From: Candidatus Heimdallarchaeota archaeon
Lineage (GTDB): Archaea; Asgardarchaeota; Heimdallarchaeia; Heimdallarchaeales; Kariarchaeaceae
NCBI GenBank assembly: GCA_030149205.1
Contig: JASBSB010000001.1
Span: forward strand, 556,712 to 620,711
Length of the DNA stretch: 64,000 nucleotides
Direction of reading: 5' to 3'
Positions 55,445 to 63,836 of the stretch are shown here, one piece after another. The stretch's first letter is position 1, and every line of letters begins with the position of its first letter. The translations under genes and the position numbers were made by a program. The notes under the pieces are model-generated. The model was not told the DNA's origin, made no database searches, and was given only the letters and a program-made list of their open reading frames with translations.

Positions 55445-56293
55445 ATGATAAAAAACATTACAGTTATCGGTTCAGGTCAAATGGGAGCAGGAATCGCACT
55501 AGTTTGTGCTCAGGCGGGTTATAAGGTGGTGATGAATGATATTGATATGAAATTTATTGAAGGTGGTTTAAAACGAAATTCTGCTTGGGTTTCAAGACAA
55601 GTTCAAAAAAATAGGTTTCCACAACAGGAGGCAGATAGGATTCTTGGCAATCTTACCGGTGAATTAGATTTAGAAAAGGCTGTAAGCAATGCAGATCTCG
55701 TGTTAGAAGCCATTATAGAAAACATAGAAATCAAATGTAAAACCTGGAAAAGAATAGGTGAATTCGCACCTACCAAAGCTATTTTTGGTTCAAACACCTC
55801 ATCACTTTCAATTACTGAAATGGCAACTGCGTCTGGTAGACCAGAAAAATTTTTAGGGACTCATTTCTTTAACCCTCCAGTAATTCTTCGATTAATTGAA
55901 TATGTAATGGGATACTCAACCAGCCAGGAAACAATGGAAATCATGAGAGATTGGGGTAAGTCTCTAAAGATGGAAGCGGTTGTTGCTGCTGAGGCACCAG
56001 GGTTTATTGTAAATAGAATATTAATGCCAATGTTGAATGAGGCATTTTTCACACTTCAGGAGAATATCGCAAGTGTTGAAGATATAGATAAGGCAATAAA
56101 ATTAGGCTTGAATCATCCTATGGGACCCTTAACCCTAAGTGATTTCATAGGGCTAGACACTATCCTATACATATCTGAATACCTCCATGAAGAGCTTGGT
56201 GAAGACAAATACAGACCATGTCCACTTTTACGAAAAATGGTCAGAGCTGGAAAACTTGGCAGAAAAAGCGGTGAGGGTTTCTACAAATACTAA
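55445..56293 (+). CDS. 3-Hydroxybutyryl-CoA / 3-hydroxyacyl-CoA dehydrogenase
   Basis: 282 residues, single-domain size. Rossmann motif VIGSGQMGAGIALVCAQAGY, SNTSSLSIT, GTHFFNPPVILRLIEYV (catalytic His), the APGFIVNRILMPMLNEA helix and GLNHPMGPLTLSDFIGLD. NAD-dependent interconversion of 3-hydroxyacyl-CoA and 3-oxoacyl-CoA. With acetoacetyl-CoA synthetase and the acyl-CoA dehydrogenase it could serve short-chain beta-oxidation. Alone on the strand. Confidence 0.92.
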   Translation: MIKNITVIGSGQMGAGIALVCAQAGYKVVMNDIDMKFIEGGLKRNSAWVSRQVQKNRFPQQEADRILGNLTGELDLEKAVSNADLVLEAIIENIEIKCKTWKRIGEFAPTKAIFGSNTSSLSITEMATASGRPEKFLGTHFFNPPVILRLIEYVMGYSTSQETMEIMRDWGKSLKMEAVVAAEAPGFIVNRILMPMLNEAFFTLQENIASVEDIDKAIKLGLNHPMGPLTLSDFIGLDTILYISEYLHEELGEDKYRPCPLLRKMVRAGKLGRKSGEGFYKY

Positions 56294-56417
56294 AGCCCAA
56301 ATCTATAACCTATGCAATATTATAAAGTTAATTGTTGTCCTATTAAAGTAATTTAAAGAACCATTAGGGGTATTTTAATTCTCTACGGGATGATCAAAGA
56401 GGTTCTAAAATTTTAGA

Positions 56418-56972
56418 TCAATAGCTCATAGTCTCAAGAAAAGGGATAGTTGCAGACAGAAGAAGTTCAACAATTTCGTCTACTTTTACTTCTATCCCCT
56501 CAGTTTGGAGATTGGTCGCAATGTCTTTGATAGTAGGGTTAAGAGGGTTAACCACATTTAATCCAATACCAAGTATGATTCTTCTTATCTTATCTGACTG
56601 AATCTGTGTTTCCATCAAAATCCCTGCGATCTTCTTTCCGGATATGAGGATATCATTTGGTGGTTTAACATAGAATTCTTTCTCGAATTTGTTTGAAAGT
56701 ATCTCAGCTATTTTTTTGACATAAGGGGAAACCAAATCTGTGGCGGTTCTTTCACAGATAATTCCACAGCTGAGCCATGCACCTCCCTCATCAGAAAACC
56801 AAAAGTTTCCCTTGGTCCCTCTTCCACTAATTTGCTTTTTTGCAACCACGCAAACCTTTTGGGAATCACCTAACATTTCATCAACAACGTCATTTGTAGA
56901 AGATACCTCTTCTAATAGTCGAAATTCCCAATCTGCAAATAATTTTTGGAGTTTTTCAAAGGATGCTGTCAA
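56418..56972 (-). CDS. birA: Biotin-protein ligase, catalytic domain only
   Basis: 184 residues. SSTNDVVDEML opens the domain, followed by SGRGTKGNFWFSDEGGAW (biotinyl-adenylate loop), KPPNDILISGKKIAGILMET and LGIGLNVVNP. The usual WPND reads PPND. No N-terminal repressor helix-turn-helix and no full C-terminal domain. It biotinylates carboxylase carrier proteins, for which the methylmalonyl-CoA epimerase nearby suggests a propionyl-CoA carboxylase partner elsewhere in the genome. Confidence 0.85.
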   Translation of the reverse strand: MTASFEKLQKLFADWEFRLLEEVSSTNDVVDEMLGDSQKVCVVAKKQISGRGTKGNFWFSDEGGAWLSCGIICERTATDLVSPYVKKIAEILSNKFEKEFYVKPPNDILISGKKIAGILMETQIQSDKIRRIILGIGLNVVNPLNPTIKDIATNLQTEGIEVKVDEIVELLLSATIPFLETMSY

Positions 56973-57084
56973 TGATTTTGAATTAAATTTTTCTTTAAGT
57001 CAGTTTAGCTTGTGAAAAGCTGAACTGTGCAATTGTTTGTTCATAAGTACATAGAGATTTTAAGACTGGTTCAGTTAGAAAGGT

Positions 57085-57480
57085 ATGACAAAATTATCAC
57101 AGGTAGCGATCGCGGTAAAGAACATAGATTCTGCCAAAACTGTATTTGAGACTTTAACCAAAGTTTCATCTGGAGAAAAACACTTTGTAGAAAATCAGAA
57201 GGTCAATATTGCAATGATTGAACTAGGTGAGACGGTTATAGAAATCCTGGAACCAAACGGAGATGACACTCCAATCTCAAATTTCTTAGAACGAAGGGGT
57301 GGAGGAATCCATCACATTGGAATCAAAACAAAACAATTTGAAAAGACAATTGAAGATATGAGAAAAATTGGAGTAAGAACGCTAGGTGAACCATCTATAG
57401 GCGCAGAGGGACATCGTGTTATCTTCTTCCATCCTAAAGATACATTTGGAGTTTTAATAGAATTAGAGGAAGAACAGTAA
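57085..57480 (+). CDS. mce: Methylmalonyl-CoA epimerase
   Basis: 131 residues, full length. LSQVAIAVKNIDSAKTVFET, a central Gln/Glu-bearing IAMIELGETVIEILEP, RGGGIHHIGIKTKQF and the end FHPKDTFGVLIELEE fit MCE. It interconverts (R)- and (S)-methylmalonyl-CoA for propionate and odd-chain or branched amino-acid catabolism. The first metal His (usually in a DHIAIAV block) is Gln in SQVAIAV. The remaining ligands (Gln/Glu, His in IHHIG, Glu in LIELEE) are present. A related VOC function is possible. Confidence 0.82.
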   Translation: MTKLSQVAIAVKNIDSAKTVFETLTKVSSGEKHFVENQKVNIAMIELGETVIEILEPNGDDTPISNFLERRGGGIHHIGIKTKQFEKTIEDMRKIGVRTLGEPSIGAEGHRVIFFHPKDTFGVLIELEEEQ

Positions 57481-57580
57481 ACACGCAAAATCTTATAAAA
57501 ACTCTAAGATGAGACATAATGTGAGATGATGAAAAGAGAGTCAATGATCCTTTGAAATGAAGAAAAACGACTAGGCCTGA

Positions 57581-58174
57581 TCACAACAACTCAATCAACT
57601 GTTTTCCCCTATTTTTCGATTTTGCTTGGTTTACCAAGACATCCTCTATATCTTCAAGTGGTGGGGATTTTAGGGACAAGACATCATTTTGTATGTTTAA
57701 ACTTGCAGATGTGACCATAAATTCAAACCTTTGACCAAATCCCTTACCTCTCATCTTTTCATTTAAGGCTTCATTCTCAAAGATGAAGCGAGGAGAGGAG
57801 AGGTCTTCGAACTCCAGATCTGTAATTTTTCCCACTATGTTTGAATGAATGTCTTCAATTTCCATCACTTTTAGCTTAGTATAGATGATTGAGTTAGCTG
57901 GTAAAATAACAGAGACTTTACCTCTCGTTAGCTCGGATTCATTAAAATTCAAAACAATAAGATCTTTTGTGATCCTCTTGATAGCAGAAATAGGGATATA
58001 GATATCAATATCCTCTCTTCTCTCTATTTCCTCCAAGAGCTCTTCGATAAATCCACCACCCACAATAAGATGAGTAATTTCAAGTGACTCATTGAAAATG
58101 AGGTCTATGGGTTCTCCTATGTCAACATCTTCATTATCTACTATTAGTTTTCTTTTAAATTTCGAAAATCTCAT
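57581..58174 (-). CDS. PRC-barrel-like protein
   Basis: 197 residues. Two beta-rich halves: IGEPIDLIFNESLEITHLIV followed by GGGFIEELLEEI, then LKVMEIEDIHSNIVGKITDL in the second half. This resembles the PRC-barrel fold and the protein at 54703-55365. No membrane segment. Function unknown. It is 59 bases downstream of the ABC ATPase gene on the same strand. Confidence 0.55.
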   Translation of the reverse strand: MRFSKFKRKLIVDNEDVDIGEPIDLIFNESLEITHLIVGGGFIEELLEEIERREDIDIYIPISAIKRITKDLIVLNFNESELTRGKVSVILPANSIIYTKLKVMEIEDIHSNIVGKITDLEFEDLSSPRFIFENEALNEKMRGKGFGQRFEFMVTSASLNIQNDVLSLKSPPLEDIEDVLVNQAKSKNRGKQLIELL

Positions 58175-58233
58175 TAACGAACTCCAGAGATAATACTTTA
58201 CAGGAAACTTCCTTTAAATATCCTTTTGAATGT

Positions 58234-59016
58234 TCATGGATTTGCTTCATCATTGGAACTTGATTTTATTATATTAGGAGTACCAAATTCGTCAATTAAA
58301 TCAAGATCTTCATCTTTCAGATAGTAAAGGTCTCTTGAGACTATCCCGTCAGAGAATTTTAGGATCCTCATTCCTTTCCTTAGTTTACTTATATCATGAG
58401 TGACCATAAGAATCGTTGTCTTTAATTCAGAGTTCTGATTCAAGCTCTGTAACAGCTCAATTATATTATCACCCGTTGCTGAATCTAAGTCCCCTGTGGG
58501 TTCATCAGCCAGAATGATTGAAGGATTTGTGACTAGAGCCCTTGCAATCCCAACTCTTTGTTTCTCACCTCCCGAAAGCTCATGTGGGTAATTGGCTTTT
58601 CTATCAGTCAAGCCAACAAGATTCAGAACCATTTGAGCTCTTTCCCTCCTTTCCCGTTTTGGTATTGAAGCAATTAAAAGAGGTAATTCAACATTCTCCT
58701 GAGCAGTCATTGAATCTAACAAGTAAAAGTGTTGAAACACGATACTAATTTCGTTTCTGCGTAAGATCGCCAACTGATCCTCAGAGAGCTGTGAGAGATC
58801 CTGATCCTTCAGTCTCACCCAACCAGAACTGGGTTGAGTCAAACCACCAATAAGGGAAACAAAGGTGGATTTCCCACTACCAGATTTTCCTAGAATAGCA
58901 ATGAATTCTCCTTTGTTGATGGTCAAGGTGATTCCATTGATTGCAATTACCCTACTTGTTCCCACAGTGTATTCTTTGGTGATCCTGTCTGTTTGAATGA
59001 GGACTTCGTCCATCAT
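58234..59016 (-). CDS. ABC transporter ATPase, LolD/MacB type (first of two)
   Basis: 260 residues. Walker A LGKSGSGKS, Q-loop VFQHFYLLDSMTAQENVELP, signature LSGGEKQR, Walker B IILADEPTGDLDS, H-loop MVTHD. The LLDSMTAQENV stretch and DEPTGDLD are typical of the lipoprotein-export/MacB ATPases. The tail has a short IDEFGTPNII stretch that resembles the start of the AbrB domain in the next ATPase (VDQYGNVKIP). Overlaps that gene by 4 bases, so coupled. Confidence 0.9.
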   Translation of the reverse strand: MMDEVLIQTDRITKEYTVGTSRVIAINGITLTINKGEFIAILGKSGSGKSTFVSLIGGLTQPSSGWVRLKDQDLSQLSEDQLAILRRNEISIVFQHFYLLDSMTAQENVELPLLIASIPKRERRERAQMVLNLVGLTDRKANYPHELSGGEKQRVGIARALVTNPSIILADEPTGDLDSATGDNIIELLQSLNQNSELKTTILMVTHDISKLRKGMRILKFSDGIVSRDLYYLKDEDLDLIDEFGTPNIIKSSSNDEANP

Positions 59017-59978
59017 TTGCTTTCTACCTCCTTATCAGCGGGGATTATGGTGAGTTCCTCTTTTTCGTTGATTAAAAACCTTACATAGCTCCCAATTCCT
59101 ACCTTGTCTCGTATCTCTTTAGGAATCTTAACATTCCCATATTGATCAACATAAGCAAGCTCTTCTCTTATTGCTTCTCTCCAGTTCTTTGCTGCAGCCC
59201 CACTTACAGATCGTCTTACACCACTAATTTGGCCATCAAGAATGTTGTAGGTTCTTTTTGTCATTCGCTCAAACCTATTGTCATGTGTAACAATAATTAG
59301 AGTTGTTCCAAATTCTTCATTTATAGATTGTAGATAACTAATAACTTCCATTGTAGTTTCAGAATCCAATTCACCGGTAGGCTCATCAGCAAGTAATATT
59401 TTAGGTTCTGCTGCTAAAGCCACAGCGAGACCTGCACGTTGGGCTTCTCCACCTGACAACTGATTTGGCTTGTGATGCTTCCTCTCAGATAAACCGACCT
59501 GTTTAAGGAGTTGGTCTATCCTCTGCTTAAATGATAGTTTTTCATAATTTGCAATTCGTAAAACAAATTCAATGTTCTCTCTTACTGAGAGAGAGGGCAA
59601 AAGATTTCTTTCCGAGGACTGCCATAAAATACCGACAATCTTTTGCCGATAGGCCATTTTTGTTTCTGATTTAATACTGTGTACAGGGATATTACCTGCC
59701 CAGATCTCTCCAGCTGTTGGAGAGTCCAATCCACCTAAAAGGTTTAACAGGGTTGATTTTCCTGCACCTGACGGTCCAATAATTGAAACAAAATCACCAG
59801 GGGTCACATCCATTTCTATGTTTCTGAGAGCAACAATTCCTTTGTCACTTGCAGGGTCAGGATAGACTTTCATCAATCCTCGAACTGCTAATCCAGTTGA
59901 ATCTGTTGCTGTGTTAATTCTTTGCAAAATGTCTGTTTGTATTTGTCTGTAACTTAATTGATTAACCATTTTCTTCAC
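59013..59978 (-). CDS. ABC transporter ATPase (second) with C-terminal AbrB-type domain
   Basis: 321 residues. Walker A GPSGAGKS, GILWQSSERNLLPSLSVREN, signature LSGGEAQR, Walker B ILLADEPTGELDS and H-loop IVTHD. From about residue 275 a SpoVT/AbrB-type swapped-hairpin sequence follows (VDQYGNVKIPKEIRDKVGIG, VRFLINEKEELTIIP). An AbrB domain is normally a DNA-binding or dimerisation unit in transition-state regulators and antitoxins, unusual on a transporter ATPase. Its ATG overlaps the permease stop by 4 bases. Two different ATPases with one large permease suggests a heteromeric motor. Confidence 0.85.
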   Translation of the reverse strand: MKKMVNQLSYRQIQTDILQRINTATDSTGLAVRGLMKVYPDPASDKGIVALRNIEMDVTPGDFVSIIGPSGAGKSTLLNLLGGLDSPTAGEIWAGNIPVHSIKSETKMAYRQKIVGILWQSSERNLLPSLSVRENIEFVLRIANYEKLSFKQRIDQLLKQVGLSERKHHKPNQLSGGEAQRAGLAVALAAEPKILLADEPTGELDSETTMEVISYLQSINEEFGTTLIIVTHDNRFERMTKRTYNILDGQISGVRRSVSGAAAKNWREAIREELAYVDQYGNVKIPKEIRDKVGIGSYVRFLINEKEELTIIPADKEVESK

Positions 59979-62900
59979 TCCGCTCTTAAGATTGACGAGG
60001 TTTGTTGCCCTGCAAGATAAATTGCAGGTATTACAGAAGCAATTAAGACAACCACCAAATAGACACCTGAAAGTATCATTAGGTTAATTTGGTTTATAAC
60101 CAAATTAAGTGGCGGAATGCTTCTTGAAGCTGGCCCTCCGATTGAGAAGAGCACATTGAACATAAAATCAGCCACAAACACGCTTAGAGCGAAACCAACA
60201 ATCGCAGAAACCAATCCAATCAACATAGATTCGATGATTAGTACCTTTGTAATTTGTGATTTTACCATCCCAATAGCCCTTAGTATTCCTATCTCCTGTC
60301 TCCTGTTAACCATTGTTATAGTAAGATAATAAACAACCGTATAAATCAGCCCTATTATGGTCAATTGACTTGCAATCTCAAAAATCACATCTATAAGTTG
60401 GCGTTCAAAACTAAACAACGATGGTCTAAACCTTATATCTCCTAATTGAATTATTTGGGTCGATACTAGGTCTTGAACATCTGCTAAGGTGAGGTTCAAT
60501 GTTGAGGCTAGTTGGTTTTCAAATGTGGATAAGTTGAATCCAGGATTAAACTTTGCGTAGATATATTTTGTTGGCAAACCTGTGCTCTGATTGATCTTGT
60601 TCACAAGGAGATGCATTGTATGTAAACTCATTGCTATTGGAATAGATCTTGAAAAACTATATTTGTACAAATTTGGGAAATAATTAAATTCATCAACTAT
60701 TTTTAATGGATCGGAGCGAGATAAACCCTGAAAGTCACCTACACTAATAGAAATATTGCCATTAAGGTTAAATCCAGACGATTGTAATCTTTCTCTCTGC
60801 CCAATAATTGTATTGTTGGGTTTAAGTTTATTTATCAAACCTGTAAGGGAGGTTGCTGCGTATCGACTCTCCCAGAATGCAGCTTTTGCAAAATTACTAG
60901 TATTTAATCCTAGTACATCGAAAAAGTATCCACCAAATTGACCACTATAAACTTGTAAACTGTAGACAGAGGTATAACTTTGGACAGTAGACATATTACT
61001 GAGAGCGTTTGAAAGCTGAGTTTCGTTTACCCCTAGAGCAGAAACGGTGAATCTTACATCTGCACCTGTGTTATAATAAGCTTGGATTGTGTTAGCCTGT
61101 TGAAGAGAGCTAGGAATGATTTGAAAAGTAAAGGCAAGAATTAACCCAAATAATATCAGTACAAAAACTCTTCTGCTTAGGTTTTTGTTTATTGAGATGT
61201 TTCGAGAGCCAAGTGCTAACAGTCCTTGGTTGGTGTTCCAGAAAAAGCGAGAAATTCGTTCGACAATCGGTATAAACAAACGACCCAGGGTGAGACTCGC
61301 TCCAATAAAAATTCCAATTGTTCCTATAATACCTAAAAGTACGAATACCAATACTAAAAATCCACCTTGGAATTGAACTATTGAATTTTTGTAAATAAAA
61401 TAAGTAACTATCCCAATTGCAAAAGTAATTACATCAAGGTACGCTCTGCTCCAAAGAGGTGCTTTTTTCTCGACTGGGTTGAATCCACTAATTACCTCTG
61501 TATGGCTTAGCTCAAGTAGTGTCGAAAAGTTCGAATCGAGGCTTAGAATAATTCCAACTAGAATAAATTGGGGTATTTTTGATAAGGGGAAATTATAGGT
61601 TTGAAAGGAAACTTGAAACAAACTTTGAAACATATATTGTAACCAGAAATATGAAATTATTAATGCAAAAATTACAGAAACAAGCCCAGATAGTAGGATT
61701 TCGAAGAGGATATAGGTCTGTATTTGACCTGATCCCGCACCCCGGACTTTCAGAATGGAAACAATAGATTTAATCCTACCCTCAATTAATGAGCTCACAA
61801 AAAACAAAAGTGCAATAGAAAAAACAATAACTGGGACAATTATAAACAATGCTACAAATTTAAACGCTTCAAATCTTGTGTTAATATTATCAAGTGTCTG
61901 TGCAAATTTGTTAGACACCCGTGCGTCAAAACCAAATTTAGCAAAAACATAATCTGAAAGTTGACGATAAACCTCACTAGCCTGAGTAGTGCTTGTGGAT
62001 ATTGAATCACGAAATAGGTCTTTAACTGGAGTATTTATTAAAACAATATTTTCTACAGGGTTCCGGATTGTGTTTGAGGTTGAGTTAAGCATAGAGCTGA
62101 AGAGATCAGGTGATAAGAACAGATAATTATTGTAGGGTACGGATGACTCAAACCCTCCAGGTGAAATATTGGAAAGAATATCCCTAAAGGTATTAAAATT
62201 CAGGGGTATAGTATCATTTATACGAATGATTATTGAAGATGAATTGTTTGAGGGGAATGACTTAGAAGGATTAACTTCAACGCTTACTGGTGTAGAATTA
62301 CCCCACCTTTCTATTGATGCTAGAATAACATTATTTTTGAATGACACAGGTATTGACTGATTAGAAAGCTTGATTTTTGGGTACGTGAAATTATCTAATT
62401 GGACAATTTGAAAACTTCTAAGTTTTTTGATTCCGTTTTTCAAAGTAAAGTTATCAAAAAAACTATAGCGTAGTTTGCTATAATATTCTATACTCGATTT
62501 TTCAAATACTGTCCCTTTCATCATATTTTGGAAATCTCCACTTAGGTTTGCCTTTAAATCCCCAATGTTTGGGGTATTTACTGTAACCCTGAAAGTGTTT
62601 AGATCAGAGGTTGAACCAATAGATTTACTAAAAAATACGTTCTGTGCTGAATCTGAAACAAAATACGATTGAGTTATTATTAAAACGGAGATTACGAGTC
62701 CTACCAGTCCAATTAGAACAAAAAATCTCGTAATCTTGAAGTACTTCACAGTTTTCCACAGGTCGCTAGTTGTTGACTTAACTGGATTGGATTTTGGAAT
62801 TTTGAATTTTGTTAAAAGTAATATAGCACCAATTACCAACCCAATAATTGATAAGGTTAAGTAAAACTCATTTGTGTAAATCACATATAAAATGTAGAAG

Positions 62901-62980
62901 TTTACAAGGAATAGTGCTAATTTAGCCCCAAAACCCACACCAGATGGGGCATTTTGAAGTCTATCTCCACTGAATGACAC
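59975..62980 (-). CDS. Large FtsX/MacB-like ABC transporter permease
   Basis: 1001 residues. Two N-terminal helices, a linker, a third helix (FVLIGLVGLVISVLIITQSY), a long extracytoplasmic domain (about 115-400), a four-helix block, a second extracytoplasmic domain and the closing FtsX triplet. That triplet contains IGLIYTVVYYLTITMVNRRQ, EIGILRAIGMVKSQITKVLI and VYLVVVLIASVIPAIYLAGQ. The EIGILRAIGM loop is the family coupling motif. The substrate is unknown; the family exports lipoproteins or macrolides or transmits force across the membrane. First gene of a three-gene operon with the two ATPases. Confidence 0.87.
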   Translation of the reverse strand: MSFSGDRLQNAPSGVGFGAKLALFLVNFYILYVIYTNEFYLTLSIIGLVIGAILLLTKFKIPKSNPVKSTTSDLWKTVKYFKITRFFVLIGLVGLVISVLIITQSYFVSDSAQNVFFSKSIGSTSDLNTFRVTVNTPNIGDLKANLSGDFQNMMKGTVFEKSSIEYYSKLRYSFFDNFTLKNGIKKLRSFQIVQLDNFTYPKIKLSNQSIPVSFKNNVILASIERWGNSTPVSVEVNPSKSFPSNNSSSIIIRINDTIPLNFNTFRDILSNISPGGFESSVPYNNYLFLSPDLFSSMLNSTSNTIRNPVENIVLINTPVKDLFRDSISTSTTQASEVYRQLSDYVFAKFGFDARVSNKFAQTLDNINTRFEAFKFVALFIIVPVIVFSIALLFFVSSLIEGRIKSIVSILKVRGAGSGQIQTYILFEILLSGLVSVIFALIISYFWLQYMFQSLFQVSFQTYNFPLSKIPQFILVGIILSLDSNFSTLLELSHTEVISGFNPVEKKAPLWSRAYLDVITFAIGIVTYFIYKNSIVQFQGGFLVLVFVLLGIIGTIGIFIGASLTLGRLFIPIVERISRFFWNTNQGLLALGSRNISINKNLSRRVFVLILFGLILAFTFQIIPSSLQQANTIQAYYNTGADVRFTVSALGVNETQLSNALSNMSTVQSYTSVYSLQVYSGQFGGYFFDVLGLNTSNFAKAAFWESRYAATSLTGLINKLKPNNTIIGQRERLQSSGFNLNGNISISVGDFQGLSRSDPLKIVDEFNYFPNLYKYSFSRSIPIAMSLHTMHLLVNKINQSTGLPTKYIYAKFNPGFNLSTFENQLASTLNLTLADVQDLVSTQIIQLGDIRFRPSLFSFERQLIDVIFEIASQLTIIGLIYTVVYYLTITMVNRRQEIGILRAIGMVKSQITKVLIIESMLIGLVSAIVGFALSVFVADFMFNVLFSIGGPASRSIPPLNLVINQINLMILSGVYLVVVLIASVIPAIYLAGQQTSSILRAE

Positions 62981-63080
62981 ATCATAGAAAAACTTTTTAC
63001 CTTTTTATACCTTCCCAATTGAACAGTATTGAATGTATTGAAAATTAGACATTAAAGCCTATATACGATATCGCGTCCCA

Positions 63081-63770
63081 TTAAAGATCTTTTAATGCAT
63101 CTTCAACTAGTTTAGTAAATTCCTCGTCGTATTTTTTCTCTATGGGTTTGGTGTGTGGTGATGGAGGTTTAACAGTTTTTATTTCTCTCCCACTACTATC
63201 TTTGATGGAAATATTTAACCCTTCTAAATCAGTTGCTCCAAGCTCACTTAATGTTGTTTCTACCATTTTTGTGAAGTCATCCTCTGGATCATAATCCTGA
63301 TCCCAGTCTTGAGGTAGTAAATCATGAGGCATTATATTTTTTAGGTTTCCTTTTGCAAAAGTATGTAAGGATTCGCTTTGCGTTTCTTTTTGTCCGATTT
63401 TTTGTTTTTGCATGAAATCGTACAGAGACTCACCTTCCTCACCCTTTGAGTCTAGTGATTCTTGGCTATTCTCAATTTTGGTCTCCTGTTGTATCTGAGA
63501 ATCAATTTTCACGGGTTTAGGACGTAACAGTTTCAGTTCTTTGTTCATCTCTTTAAGCGTTTCAATAACCTGAAGTGTAAGACTTTCTTGTACCCTTAAC
63601 CGTTCAGACAGTTGAACCTGATTGAGAAGGTTGTTATGTAGATCAACTATGTAGGCTTTTATGGTTTTACCATTATCAGATGCCGTTCGTTTGATCTCCT
63701 TGTGTAATTCATCAGTCACATAGAAACTTATCTGTTTGTTGTGCTTTCTGCCCATCCAATCACTTTTCAA
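63081..63770 (-). CDS. Ribbon-helix-helix-like protein with acidic C-terminal region
   Basis: 229 residues. The N-terminal 45 residues read as an RHH/Arc-type DNA-binding unit (KQISFYVTDELHKEIKRTAS, KTIKAYIVDLHNNLL). A helical segment (LTLQVIETLKEMNKELKLLR) follows, then a low-complexity charged linker and an acidic C-terminal helix pair, both ending in near repeats (DPEDDFTKMVETTLSELGA and YDEEFTKLVEDALKDL). Possibly a DNA-binding partition or regulatory protein. An internal ATG six residues in (MGRKHNKQ) may be the true start. Confidence 0.55.
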   Translation of the reverse strand: MKSDWMGRKHNKQISFYVTDELHKEIKRTASDNGKTIKAYIVDLHNNLLNQVQLSERLRVQESLTLQVIETLKEMNKELKLLRPKPVKIDSQIQQETKIENSQESLDSKGEEGESLYDFMQKQKIGQKETQSESLHTFAKGNLKNIMPHDLLPQDWDQDYDPEDDFTKMVETTLSELGATDLEGLNISIKDSSGREIKTVKPPSPHTKPIEKKYDEEFTKLVEDALKDL

Positions 63771-63820
63771 TCTTATAAGAGATTTGCTGACATAAAAATG
63801 TGTGTATTCATTAACTAACC

Positions 63821-63836
63821 GAATGAATACTCATTC
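63821..63836. promoter_or_regulatory. Inverted repeat upstream of the RHH-like gene
   Basis: GAATGA-ATAC-TCATTC is a perfect 6-bp inverted repeat with a 4-bp spacer, 51 bases upstream of the RHH-like gene's first ATG. The related string TATTCATT lies nearby at about 63805. RHH proteins often bind such sites to regulate themselves. It also overlaps the end of the upstream partial frame. Confidence 0.35.
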
